51,967 bases of DNA from positions 1 to 51,967 of the forward strand of contig DEUB01000031.1 of NCBI GenBank assembly GCA_002362385.1. Direction: 5' to 3'. The position numbers and the translations under genes were made by a program. Below, piece by piece: positions 1 through 7,599 of the stretch; within the stretch, counting starts at the first letter, position 1; each line of letters starts with the position of its first letter. Below the pieces are notes generated by a model that saw only the letters and a program-made list of their open reading frames with translations, made no database searches and had not been told where the DNA came from. This DNA comes from Lachnospiraceae bacterium UBA3273. Lineage in GTDB: Bacteria; Bacillota; Clostridia; Lachnospirales; Lachnospiraceae.

Positions 1-2
1 CC

Positions 3-158
3 TTGACAAAGGGTATAGTTTATATTGAAAATATGTTCAGAGTATCAATTAGAATTGACTCTATAGTGGAATGGCAACATGAAGGGGTACGATTTGCAGT
101 AAAAGAATGTGAGAATGATTTGTTTGCTTTTAGATGTAAGAACTTAAAAATAATATAA
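3..158 (+). CDS. C-terminal end of a hypothetical protein, cut by the window edge
   Basis: An open frame runs from the left edge to TAA at 156-158, giving about 51 residues that begin LTKGIVYIENMFRVSIRID and end CKNLKII. The gene presumably starts upstream of the window. The alternating hydrophobic and charged residues suggest a beta-rich tail like those of small immunity proteins, but no family is recognised. Its AT-rich composition and orientation match the following small genes, so it is probably the first visible member of the accessory block at 1-4922. Confidence 0.5.
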   Translation: MTKGIVYIENMFRVSIRIDSIVEWQHEGVRFAVKECENDLFAFRCKNLKII

Positions 159-243
159 CAAATTATTAGGAGTGAGCTATATATTATCGAAGCTTATATG
201 CTTTGCTAAAAAGAAATTGTGGTGGATTCACATAAAGAAATAA

Positions 244-375
244 GACTTTGAAGTATCTAATGAGGAAAAGAGGAATTTATTATTTGGCATAATATCAAAA
301 GGTTTCTATAAAATGATTAAATTAAATGAAGAAAAAGAAATCGATAAAATAATTGGAGAATTACATGGAATTTAA
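244..375 (+). pseudogene. Coding remnant of a small accessory protein
   Basis: An open frame ending at TAA 373-375 encodes a protein-like stretch (DFEVSNEEKRNLLFGIISKG, then FYKMIKLNEEKEIDKIIGE). It has no convincing start codon or ribosome binding site, and TAA at 241-243 closes it upstream. A second frame just upstream also reads like protein (KEIVVDSHKEIRL) and ends at 250, so a frameshifted fragment is likely. Its tail overlaps the start of the next gene. I infer decay of a former immunity-type gene; chance open reading cannot be excluded at this length. Confidence 0.35.
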
Positions 376-772
376 TGGAGAAATAGTATTTGGGATAGCT
401 GATGCTAATCCTATAAAAGTTGACTTTGGAGAAGATATTTTACCGACAAAAATTATTGATAAAGGGAGTATAGTTGCTTTGGGTAGAAAAGCGCCCAAAT
501 ACATATGGACATATATACTTAAATACAATAATGAAAAAGAATATTTAGAATGTTTAGAAAAAATGATATGTCAATTATGTGAGAAAAGTAATTATGTTAA
601 TCAATTGACAAAGGTATATGATGAAGTGTATATAAATATTAATATTCGTTCTGATTTCGCAGAGATTGGGTTTTCTTTACCCAATAATATATTAAAAAAA
701 ATATCATTGCTGGAGTGTACGGTAAATTTTGCAATACTATCATTTGGCATGGTGTCGGATGAAGAGTCATAA
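365..772 (+). CDS. DUF4279-like small protein, probable immunity protein
   Basis: A 135-residue protein. ATG 365 is preferred over in-frame TTG 353 because GGAG at 355-358 lies 6 nt ahead of it. The layout resembles DUF4279: an N-terminal strand (MEFNGEIVFGIADA), an ILPTKIIDKGS segment, a WTYILKYNNEKEYLE segment, a helix with LEKMICQLCEKSNY, then strands around VYININIRSDFAEIGFSL and a C-terminal VNFAILSFG. DUF4279 proteins are often found among toxin-immunity gene arrays. There is no signal peptide or membrane segment, so it is cytoplasmic. The next gene starts inside its 3' end. The family call is by eye; the immunity role is inferred from neighbours. Confidence 0.55.
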   Translation: MEFNGEIVFGIADANPIKVDFGEDILPTKIIDKGSIVALGRKAPKYIWTYILKYNNEKEYLECLEKMICQLCEKSNYVNQLTKVYDEVYININIRSDFAEIGFSLPNNILKKISLLECTVNFAILSFGMVSDEES

Positions 773-962
773 AGGAACCGTTGTAACTGATGAGATAGCA
801 AACGATTTTTCGAAAATTGGAATACCATATGCACGAGATTTATTCTTATGTGGTTGGATTACTCAAGAGCAATTTGAGCTTGCTCAAGGGATAGAAGAAA
901 AATTAGAGCAAATGACACAGAAAAAAGAATCATGGAAAATATTAAAATCTTTAAAAGCGTAA
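759..962 (+). CDS. Small hypothetical protein (67 aa)
   Basis: ATG 759 gives a 67-residue acidic, mostly helical protein (MKSHKGTVVTDEIANDF..., with LCGWITQEQFELAQGIEEKL). It overlaps the preceding gene by 14 nt, which suggests translational coupling; an in-frame start at 729 exists but is deeper inside the neighbour. No strong Shine-Dalgarno is visible. No family is recognised. It sits within a run of small plus-strand accessory genes, so a role tied to a lost or upstream toxin is possible, but nothing in the sequence shows it. Confidence 0.5.
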   Translation: MKSHKGTVVTDEIANDFSKIGIPYARDLFLCGWITQEQFELAQGIEEKLEQMTQKKESWKILKSLKA

Positions 963-1444
963 TTAACAGTAATATAATTAATGAAATTGAGGATGCAAAC
1001 TGGTGCGCTGATTTAGTACAATATGCAACATACAAATGCAAAATTGACGGGTTGATAGCTGCAGCATATTTATTCTGCCCCCAGATAATACAAGTAAAAG
1101 ATTACATATTTATTGAACAATTCTGGAATTGCAATGAGGAAGATTCCTTTGATCAAATCAGCAGATTAGAGGAACAGTACCATAATGATAAAAAGGCTAT
1201 AGAAATGAGCGTTAATACATGGAGTATCGGAGATTTTTTTGTAGGAGAATCGAATGAGTTTATGGATAATGATAAAATAATAGCCCAGTTTGCCAATACA
1301 ATAGGGTATTTCTGGAAAAGCAGAGTGAAAACTTTGTTCCCTGATAGAAAAATTATTGTCAAACTTGATAAAGATTTAATGGGAGAATTTGGAATATGTG
1401 TAACCATGTATGAAGATATAGTTTGTGAAATGAAGGAACAATAA
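932..1444 (+). CDS. Hypothetical accessory protein (170 aa)
   Basis: A 170-residue protein starting at ATG 932, overlapping the previous frame by 31 nt. It has an N-terminal part with several Trp, Cys and Tyr residues (EDANWCADLVQYATYKCKID), a hydrophobic patch around LIAAAYLFCPQI, and a C-terminal half reading SIGDFFVGESNEFMDNDKI and SRVKTLFPDRKIIVKLD. No signal peptide or clear membrane helix is present. The conserved-looking core suggests a real gene. I do not recognise the family. Position and composition group it with putative immunity genes. Confidence 0.55.
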   Translation: MENIKIFKSVINSNIINEIEDANWCADLVQYATYKCKIDGLIAAAYLFCPQIIQVKDYIFIEQFWNCNEEDSFDQISRLEEQYHNDKKAIEMSVNTWSIGDFFVGESNEFMDNDKIIAQFANTIGYFWKSRVKTLFPDRKIIVKLDKDLMGEFGICVTMYEDIVCEMKEQ

Positions 1445-1468
1445 ACCGCAAATAAAAAAAGGATAGTT

Positions 1469-1849
1469 ATGATAGTTGAATATAATAAGCTTGGGAAAAC
1501 TCCCTACAAAAGTGTTATTGATAATAAAAATGCAATGTATTGTGAAGTCAGATATACCAGGGATAAAAGTAGCTTTGCCGGTATTGCTTTCGAAATAACA
1601 GACGGATGTGGAATTACTTGTTCGGACATTAAGGAAAAAGAATTTAAAGAAGTAAGCAAGTTTGAAAAATTGTATATTGGTATGGATGAAAAGTATTACG
1701 AGTCAATTGTTCAAATATATGATGCTAAGAAGTTGAATAAGGGGATTTATGTATTATTTTTAGTGTATTCCGATGTTCGTTCCAGTCAAATGGTTTTCAA
1801 GATTCTTATGGAATGGTTAAGTGATAATTTACATATTGAGGCGATATAA
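1469..1849 (+). CDS. Hypothetical accessory protein (126 aa)
   Basis: A 126-residue protein with ATG 1469, preceded by a weak purine-rich AAAAAAGGATAG site. It reads like an alpha/beta single-domain protein: strands around AMYCEVRYTRD and FAGIAFEITDGCGITCSD, a charged helical centre (EKEFKEVSKFEKLYIGMDEK), and a final helix (SQMVFKILMEWLSDNLHIEA). It is predicted to be cytoplasmic. It is followed one base after its stop by the next gene, so the two are cotranscribed. No family is recognised; an immunity-protein role is inferred only from context. Confidence 0.55.
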   Translation: MIVEYNKLGKTPYKSVIDNKNAMYCEVRYTRDKSSFAGIAFEITDGCGITCSDIKEKEFKEVSKFEKLYIGMDEKYYESIVQIYDAKKLNKGIYVLFLVYSDVRSSQMVFKILMEWLSDNLHIEAI

Positions 1850-1850
1850 A

Positions 1851-2210
1851 ATGAAAATAATGCAGTCGTTCCTGATTTTTTTCTATATTTTAGATCAGGG
1901 CTATAGTGAATGCCAAGAAGATGATTTAGGCGGATTTTTAGGAGTGATTTCTCCTGAACTATGGGCAGATGGAAAACCTATGGATAAATCAATATTTAGT
2001 GATTGGGTAAAAATCAGTAATCTTGAAACGGTTGACGCTGGTAATATTATAAAAAGAGCATATGATTTTTTAGAACATTACGAGAGCGCATTTGGCTTTA
2101 ACTTCTCGCAGGCCAAGCAATGGCTTTTGCTATCAGCAAACAAAGAGATAATAGAGAAGGCTTATGATAAAGCACAAATAATGTACCAAAAGTTTTGCTA
2201 TGATAATTAG
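1851..2210 (+). CDS. Hypothetical accessory protein (119 aa), immunity-like
   Basis: ATG 1851 follows the previous stop by one base and is preferred over an in-frame start at 1821 that lies inside that gene. The 119-residue product has an N-terminal helix (FLIFFYILDQGYSE), then a motif with DDLGGFLGVISPELWADGKP, a WVKISNLE segment and a helical C-terminus. The FLGxxSPxLWxDGxP...W pattern recurs in small immunity-type proteins I have seen beside polymorphic toxins, but I cannot name the family. The hydrophobic start contains acidic residues and no cleavage site, so export is unlikely. Confidence 0.55.
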   Translation: MKIMQSFLIFFYILDQGYSECQEDDLGGFLGVISPELWADGKPMDKSIFSDWVKISNLETVDAGNIIKRAYDFLEHYESAFGFNFSQAKQWLLLSANKEIIEKAYDKAQIMYQKFCYDN

Positions 2211-2259
2211 CATATGGTAACATAGTTAAGAAAATCAAAAAATTACGGAGGTAGACAGA

Positions 2260-2805
2260 ATGAACAGAGAAGAAGCATGGGGATTATTGACAGAATATAA
2301 TAAAGATGAATTTCATCTGGAACATGCTGAAATTGTAGGAAAAACAATGAAATATTTTGCGGGGAAATTAGGGTACAAAGATGAAGAGGATTTTTGGGAG
2401 GTAGTAGGCATTTTGCATGACCTGGATTTTGAAATGTACCCTGAACAGCACTGCATCAAGGAGCAGGAAATCCTGTGGGAGCGGGGAATTGATGAGAAAA
2501 TTATTCATGCTGTGACAAGTCATGGATACGGAATTACCGTTGATATTAAGCCGGAACATGAAATGGAAAAGGTTTTGTATGCCATAGATGAACTGACCGG
2601 ACTTATTGGTGCAGTAGTTATTATGAGGCCCTCTAAAAGCGTGCAGGATCTGGAAGTAAAATCTGTAAAGAAAAAGTTTAAGAGCAAAGGCTTTGCTGCA
2701 GGATGCTCAAGAGAAGTAATTGAAAGAGGAGCAGAAATGCTGGGCTGGTCATTGGATGAGCTGATAGGGCAGACGATAGATGCTTTAAGGACCTTCAGGC
2801 CTTAA
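2260..2805 (+). CDS. HD-domain hydrolase-like protein
   Basis: A 181-residue stand-alone HD-superfamily protein (metal-dependent phosphohydrolase fold). Visible ligands in order are His22 (HLEHAE), the His53-Asp54 pair in GILHDLDFE, His88 (TSHGYG) and Asp110 in YAIDELTGLI. All canonical positions appear intact, so activity on a nucleotide or phosphate ester is plausible; the substrate is unknown. ATG 2260 has a good GGAGG site 9 nt upstream. It is less AT-rich than its neighbours and its length matches common clostridial HDIG proteins. It looks like a backbone gene inside the accessory block rather than an immunity gene. Confidence 0.8.
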   Translation: MNREEAWGLLTEYNKDEFHLEHAEIVGKTMKYFAGKLGYKDEEDFWEVVGILHDLDFEMYPEQHCIKEQEILWERGIDEKIIHAVTSHGYGITVDIKPEHEMEKVLYAIDELTGLIGAVVIMRPSKSVQDLEVKSVKKKFKSKGFAAGCSREVIERGAEMLGWSLDELIGQTIDALRTFRP

Positions 2806-2942
2806 ATGATTAGAGTGAGAAATATAGAAGTTGAATGCAAGAATTTGAAATAGATATGGAATCGGTCAGATTATGACATCAATTTTAGTGAATAACGGGA
2901 TGTTAATGTATTATTGGGCGCTTAGGGAAGGAAACTAAAGCA

Positions 2943-3350
2943 ATGCAACTATTATTAAAAGAAGTAATGCTGGATAAAATTGATTTTATTCAAGAGAAAA
3001 ATGCAATATGTTTTTATTTTTATAATTCATCTACAGGAAAAGATATTGGTAAAGTAGTGTGTGAGAATGTATTTAAGGTGGATATGAACACGGCATTTTT
3101 ATTTAATGAAGAAAAGTTTCCTTGTTTTGTACTGGATGTTGTATATGGTAAATTAGAGAATCATGAAATTGTTGATCATTTTAATAAATTGCATTATGGT
3201 TTTAAAGATAATGGCAGTGCGGTAATACCAAAAAGTGATTTTTACTGGTATTTTGGGATAGAAGGTGGACCTATAGAGATTCGCATTTTATCAAGCAATA
3301 TAGAAAAAAGTCTGGTGGAATCTTTGGATCAGAAAGATTTAAGGAAATAA
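2943..3350 (+). CDS. Hypothetical accessory protein (135 aa)
   Basis: A 135-residue protein from ATG 2943 with GGAAGG about 12 nt upstream. It alternates short strands and loops (NAICFYFYNSSTGKDIGKVV, FPCFVLDVVYGKL, FYWYFGIEGGPIEIRILSS), which suggests a compact beta-rich cytoplasmic domain. No catalytic motif or export signal is visible. The family is not recognised. The preceding 137 bases (2806-2942) contain only short fragments of open frame and may hold decayed sequence. Context suggests an immunity-type orphan. Confidence 0.5.
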   Translation: MQLLLKEVMLDKIDFIQEKNAICFYFYNSSTGKDIGKVVCENVFKVDMNTAFLFNEEKFPCFVLDVVYGKLENHEIVDHFNKLHYGFKDNGSAVIPKSDFYWYFGIEGGPIEIRILSSNIEKSLVESLDQKDLRK

Positions 3351-3478
3351 TTTAAACAGAAAATCTTACAGGTATATGTTTGAGCGGAATTAATGGAGTT
3401 TAAAATGATCCCTTTTGCCATACGTGTTAATGGAATAATATGGCTTGCTGTATGTTTAAAAAGAGAGGTAAAGTAAAT

Positions 3479-4082
3479 ATGGGAACAATAAACTTTAATG
3501 ATAATCTTGAACATGCCTTAATTCAATTATATCAACAAAAGAGGATTGCAAATAGCTGCAACACATTTTTTAAAATCTTAATTGATAAAGAAGAAAAACC
3601 CAAAATGAAAAGTAAAGACTTACTTTATTTTCCTTTTCCGAGGGCAAAAAATAAATTGTTGCAAAAGGAAGAGGTTGTTGAAATTCTTTCCGGTCCCAGA
3701 TGTACTTTCCCTTTATGGATAGATATGTCATTAGCTGAATATGATGAGGAAATTATAGTACAACTAAATTGCAGCTGTAGATTTAGAAAATCGTCAGACT
3801 TGCATAATCAAGATACGGGGTTTCCGCCTTTTCGTGTTTTATAAATGTACAGAGGAGCAGATAGTGTAATATATACCTTTAAAAACTGTTTCATTAAATC
3901 ATGATGAAAATTATGATAAGGGAAAAAGAAACGATGGAAAATTAAATTACAAATATTTGATTCAAGACATAAAAATTGAAAAATATAAAGAACTATATTG
4001 CGTTAGGATTTCTGCATGGCCTTTAGAGGGCAAATTTTTATGCAAAGAAATTACTATAGAGGTTGAATCGCAGGAGGTCTAG
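3479..4082 (+). pseudogene. Frameshifted immunity-type gene
   Basis: ATG 3479 follows an AGAGAGG site and opens a frame that ends at TAA 3842-3844 after GFPPFRVL. Shifting one base at the TTTT run (3837-3840) continues a protein-like frame (YKCTEEQIV), which is then broken by TAA 3867-3869 and resumes as YIPLKTVSL... through NYKYLIQDIKIEKYKELYC and SAWPLEGKF to TAG 4080-4082. The parts together give a plausible protein of about 200 residues. Two separate lesions make a sequencing error less likely than real decay. The family is unrecognised; the cysteine-containing QLNCSCRFRK stretch is distinctive. The 5' part could still yield a 122-residue product. Confidence 0.65.
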
Positions 4083-4085
4083 TCA

Positions 4086-4556
4086 TTGAAAGGTGCGATA
4101 ATAGATAAAGGGGAAAAATATTATACATATTTGAAAGAACTTTTTGCGTCAATCGGAAATGTTCAAAAGGAATATAATTGGCTGATTACAGGACACGAGT
4201 GCTATCCCCAAAATCCGGATTATGCCAAAAAGCTATCCCAAGAATATTGCTGGATAACGGGAGATGAGTTGACAAATATGGTTGAAAATGAGGATTTTCA
4301 ATGGATATGGGGTGTTTTTTCAGCATTTCCTAAGAATATAAGTTGGCAGGAAGTTTTAAAAAGTAAACTACCATATGCAGATGGCAATACCGGGCTGTGG
4401 CAGAATCCGGTTTCTATACAACATCCCCTTGCAGAAATAGAAATCCTTGCATGGGATAACTCTATGACAGTTGTTATCAGCAAAAATGATGATATTATAG
4501 GAAAATTAAAAGAAAGCAGGCCGTGGGCGGAAGATCTGGAGAAATATAATGAATAG
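4086..4556 (+). CDS. Hypothetical accessory protein (156 aa), immunity-like
   Basis: A 156-residue protein starting at TTG 4086, supported by AGGAGG at 4072-4077, 8 nt upstream. It contains a Trp- and Tyr-rich core: YNWLITGHECYPQ, ITGDELTNMV, FQWIWGVFSAFPKN, then a strand-turn-strand ending (AEIEILAWDNSMTVVISKN). This layout is typical of small cytoplasmic immunity proteins with a DUF2691-like feel, but I would not assign the family. It lies just after the broken gene at 3479-4082 and its RBS is inside that gene's last codons, showing the two were once coupled. Confidence 0.6.
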   Translation: MKGAIIDKGEKYYTYLKELFASIGNVQKEYNWLITGHECYPQNPDYAKKLSQEYCWITGDELTNMVENEDFQWIWGVFSAFPKNISWQEVLKSKLPYADGNTGLWQNPVSIQHPLAEIEILAWDNSMTVVISKNDDIIGKLKESRPWAEDLEKYNE

Positions 4557-4600
4557 ATGTTACATTGTGGCGAATTTTGTTGACAATAGGAGATAAAATA

Positions 4601-4840
4601 ATGGCGAGAATGACATGTAGATGTGGAGCGTATTTGAGTAATCATGAGGCACCCAATGATATTCAATTAAGAGTATTTACAGACAGGGAATGGGATGAAA
4701 TCTGTGATTGCGACAGCATTCAACCATGGATGATACCTGCGCCCAAATATGATGTATGGAGATGCCCTGTTTGTAAAAGAATATATGTTTTTGAAAAGGC
4801 AAAAGGGACTCCGGTTATGGTATATCGTCTGGAAAAATAA
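4601..4840 (+). CDS. Small Cys-rich probable zinc-binding protein
   Basis: ATG 4601 is chosen over the in-frame start at 4565 because AGGAG at 4588-4592 lies 8 nt ahead. The 79-residue product begins MARMTCRCGAYLSNHEAP and carries a second pair in WRCPVCKRIYVFEKAKG. The CxC plus CxxC arrangement should bind one metal ion, probably zinc. Similar small CRCG...CPVC proteins occur in Firmicutes near immunity gene clusters; their function is unknown to me. It is the last intact gene of the AT-rich block. Confidence 0.65.
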   Translation: MARMTCRCGAYLSNHEAPNDIQLRVFTDREWDEICDCDSIQPWMIPAPKYDVWRCPVCKRIYVFEKAKGTPVMVYRLEK

Positions 4841-4862
4841 GGAATTTATTTAAAGAGAATAA

Positions 4863-4922
4863 ATTACCATAGAAATCATTACAGAAGACGGAGACATTTA
4901 TAAAATTGACGTTTACCATTAA
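4863..4922 (+). pseudogene. Short coding remnant
   Basis: A 19-codon open stretch with no start reads ITIEIITEDGDIYKIDVYH and ends at TAA 4920-4922. It looks like the last two beta strands of a small protein such as an immunity protein, left after deletion of the rest. The length is too short to exclude chance. It marks the right end of the AT-rich accessory block. Confidence 0.25.
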
Positions 4923-5047
4923 TACAAAGTTCCCTGCCACAAAGCAATCCCACTTCCAGCCTTTCTCAAATCACAAAAATATATACAAATCACAAAAAAG
5001 TATCATTTCAATTCTACAAAATCCATCAAAAACCGAAAAATGTTTTA

Positions 5048-5076
5048 TTGTTTGCGGATACCCTCTCATTTAAAAT
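5048..5076 (+). promoter_or_regulatory. Candidate sigma-A promoter of the FAD oxidoreductase/ABC locus
   Basis: TTGTTT (5048-5053) and TAAAAT (5071-5076) are separated by 17 bp. The predicted start of transcription (about 5083) lies just ahead of the perfect palindrome at 5091-5106. Upstream, 4923-5047 holds only AT-rich sequence with a direct repeat of CAAATCACAAAAA at about 4967 and 4986. Confidence 0.5.
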
Positions 5077-5090
5077 AAAATCATCAAACC

Positions 5091-5106
5091 GAAATTCATG
5101 AATTTC
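5091..5106. promoter_or_regulatory. 16-bp perfect palindrome, candidate operator
   Basis: GAAATTCA followed directly by TGAATTTC is a perfect dyad of 16 bp, 32 bp ahead of the FAD oxidoreductase start codon and just downstream of the candidate promoter. That position would suit a repressor, or a dimeric regulator such as the AraC-type response regulator encoded at the end of this locus. No matching copy was noticed elsewhere in the window. Confidence 0.45.
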
Positions 5107-5138
5107 CCGCTATTTTGATAGAAAGGGAGGGCATTTAT

Positions 5139-6497
5139 ATGCAGACCGATAAAAAATATGTAGAACCCGGGAAGGAACTGCCTGTCAGCTATGAAGTAGA
5201 CGTACTCGTATGCGGCGGCGGACCTTCGGGAATTGCGGCAGCAGTCAGCGCGGCAAAAAACGGGGCGGAAGTTATGCTCATCGAACGTTTTAACTGCTTG
5301 GGAGGCCAGGGAACCATAGGCCTTGTTACTTCCTTTATGTCCATGTCGGCGTATACGGGAGGCAGACAGGTCATCAAGGGCGTATGGGAAGAGTTTACCA
5401 ATCTTTTGGAGAAAATGGGAGGCTGCATCAAGCCTTTGGATATGGCGGAGAAAAAACCGTATTTTGCAGTTAACCGTCACGAACCGGATACGGCAATCTG
5501 TCCCTTTGATCCGGAGTTGTACAAGATCGCAGCGGACAGGCTTATGGAAAAGTACGGCGTAAAGGTGTTGTTCCATACCTATATTACCTCGGCGATCATG
5601 GAGGGGAAGGAAGTAAAGGGTGTTATTATTGAAAATAAATCGGGGCGTCAGGCGGTTTTTGCAAAAAGGATCGTGGACTGCACAGGCGACGGGGATGTGA
5701 TCGCCTATACGGGAGCGCCTTTTGAAACAGGTGTGGGAGAAAAAGACGGTGTAGAAGTAAAAAGCCCGGTTTCTACCATGTTCTGCTTTGACGGAGCAGC
5801 GCCGGATACGGTTACGTGGAAGGTGGACCAAGAGCTGGCATATGGCGCCGTTAACCTCTTCCCTCTAATGAAGGACGATGAGTTCCGTGCGGAAATGACC
5901 CGGGTCACAGGCATCAACCCCTGTTCGGCAGAGGACCTTACAAAAGGAGAGATAGCCTGCAGGCGTCAGATTCTGGAGGTTATGGACTGGCTCCGCAAAA
6001 ATTATAAGGGAACCGAAAATATCAGGCTGACCAAAATCGCCAATATGATGGGAATGATGGTGTCCCGCAGGATCGTGGCCGAATATAAAGTGACAACTGA
6101 TGACATTCTAAATTATGAAATGTTTGATGATGTGATCTCCATGAATGCTTACGGCGTGGACATCCACAACCCCGACGGAGGAGGCTGCGAATTGTACTGG
6201 CTGATTCCGGGACATGCATACAGTATCCCTTACAGGGCGCTTCTGCCTATGGGGGTAGAAAATATCATTGCGGCAGGAAGATGTATTGCCCATGAAGGAA
6301 TTGCGGTCATGAGTACCTGCTACGGAACCGGAGAGGCGGCAGGAGCTGCGGCGGCATTGAGCATTAAAGAAAATGTGGAATTAAGAAAGCTTCCCATAGA
6401 TAAACTTCAGGATGCTTTGAGAAAACAGGGCGTTTATCTTGGAGAGAACGAGCCGGAAAAACCGGAACCCAGATATATTCATATTAAAACACTTTAA
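5139..6497 (+). CDS. FAD-dependent oxidoreductase
   Basis: A 452-residue flavoprotein. ATG 5139 is preceded by AAGGGAGG (5123-5130), which beats an in-frame TTG at 5115. Residues 20-45 form the Rossmann FAD/ADP-binding motif (VLVCGGGPSGIAAAVSAAK, then an acidic VMLIE). The CLGGQGTIG segment and the late GVENIIAAGRCIAHEGIAVM with TGEAAGAAAA fit the FAD_oxidored (PF12831) type. There is no signal peptide, so it is cytoplasmic. It leads an operon: the binding lipoprotein starts 18 bp downstream. I infer that it oxidises the imported substrate or a derivative; the substrate cannot be read from the sequence. Family members are often mislabelled, so a specific enzyme name is not justified. Confidence 0.85.
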   Translation: MQTDKKYVEPGKELPVSYEVDVLVCGGGPSGIAAAVSAAKNGAEVMLIERFNCLGGQGTIGLVTSFMSMSAYTGGRQVIKGVWEEFTNLLEKMGGCIKPLDMAEKKPYFAVNRHEPDTAICPFDPELYKIAADRLMEKYGVKVLFHTYITSAIMEGKEVKGVIIENKSGRQAVFAKRIVDCTGDGDVIAYTGAPFETGVGEKDGVEVKSPVSTMFCFDGAAPDTVTWKVDQELAYGAVNLFPLMKDDEFRAEMTRVTGINPCSAEDLTKGEIACRRQILEVMDWLRKNYKGTENIRLTKIANMMGMMVSRRIVAEYKVTTDDILNYEMFDDVISMNAYGVDIHNPDGGGCELYWLIPGHAYSIPYRALLPMGVENIIAAGRCIAHEGIAVMSTCYGTGEAAGAAAALSIKENVELRKLPIDKLQDALRKQGVYLGENEPEKPEPRYIHIKTL

Positions 6498-6515
6498 CAA
6501 GGAGGAACAGAAATT

Positions 6516-7568
6516 ATGATGAAAAAAACTTTAGCGATTCTATTATCAATGTGTATGAGTGCAGCGCTTTTATGCGGCTGTGGAGATAAAGTACAGGAAC
6601 CTGCGGCATCCAATGGAGAGGAAGCGGGTGCTGACCAGGAGACCCCGGCAGAACCGGAAGCAGGGGAAAACGAAGCGGAGCCGGAAGCAACTTCCAAAGG
6701 AGACGGCGAAACCTATAACTTCACATTCGTCTCCCCTCTGGTTAGCCACGAGTATTGGATCGCCGTGGAAAACGGGATCCAGAGCGGCGCAGACGAGCAG
6801 GGCGTTAATGTAAATGTTTTGGGAGATACCAAGGTGGATGTGGACGTTATGGTAAAATACATCGACACGGCCATTGCTGCCCAGGCTGACGGAATTGTGA
6901 CCATGGCATTATCCCCGGCGGCGATCGGACCGGCCATTGACAGGGCCACGGCAGCAGGTATCCCGGTGGTTTTGGTGGATACGGATGCCCCTGACAGCAC
7001 AAGGGCCGCTTACGTGGGCACCTCCAACTATGATGCGGGCTTTGAAGCGGGAACCGCTATGATCGAAGCGACAGGCGGAAATGCCAAGATCGGCATTATC
7101 AGAGGCACTGTAGGACAGGAAACGGACAACGACCGTATTAAAGGCTTTGAGGATGCCATTGCAAATGAGGCAGGCATGGAAATTCTTACGGTAGAAGCCT
7201 GCAACTCGGATATGCTGACAGGAACCCAGAAGGCACAGGATATGTTAAAGGCTTATCCCGAAATGAACGCCATTTTCGGAAGTGAAGGAACAGGCGCGGT
7301 TGCGGCAGGAAAGGTTTTGGAGGAACAGGGCTTATCCGGCACCATAACGGTTATCGGTTTTGATGATACGGCGGAATGCCTTGACTATATCCGCTCCGGC
7401 GTGGTATGGGGAACTATCGTACAGAAACCTGATTTCATGGGCCGCAAGGCGATCGAATTACTGACCAGGATCAACAATGGCGAAGAAATTGAAGAAACGG
7501 TTATTGACTCCGGCGTTACCCTTGTAACAAAGGACAACGTAGAGACTTATAAAGAGGATGCAAAGTAA
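6516..7568 (+). CDS. Sugar-type ABC transporter substrate-binding lipoprotein
   Basis: A 350-residue CUT2-family (RbsB-like) binding protein. AAGGAGG precedes ATG 6516; ATG 6519 is an alternative. A signal peptide ends in the lipobox LCGC with lipidated Cys22, followed by an acidic Ala/Glu/Pro-rich linker (to about residue 65) that tethers the domain to the membrane. The periplasmic-binding-protein core starts at YNFTFVSPLVSHEYW, with ligand-loop features QADGIVTMAL, IPVVLVDTDAPDS and VIGFDDTAECLDYI. It works with the permease and ATPase that follow. The ligand is probably a monosaccharide or polyol, inferred from the family only. Confidence 0.9.
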   Translation: MMKKTLAILLSMCMSAALLCGCGDKVQEPAASNGEEAGADQETPAEPEAGENEAEPEATSKGDGETYNFTFVSPLVSHEYWIAVENGIQSGADEQGVNVNVLGDTKVDVDVMVKYIDTAIAAQADGIVTMALSPAAIGPAIDRATAAGIPVVLVDTDAPDSTRAAYVGTSNYDAGFEAGTAMIEATGGNAKIGIIRGTVGQETDNDRIKGFEDAIANEAGMEILTVEACNSDMLTGTQKAQDMLKAYPEMNAIFGSEGTGAVAAGKVLEEQGLSGTITVIGFDDTAECLDYIRSGVVWGTIVQKPDFMGRKAIELLTRINNGEEIEETVIDSGVTLVTKDNVETYKEDAK

Positions 7569-7599
7569 TGCGTGAAAACAGAAGAAAGCAGGTGTGACC

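Noticed and set aside
5070..5831. A 253-codon open frame on the minus strand
   Set aside because: It is antisense to the FAD oxidoreductase, whose FAD-binding motif and RBS are clear. The antisense product has no recognisable domain.
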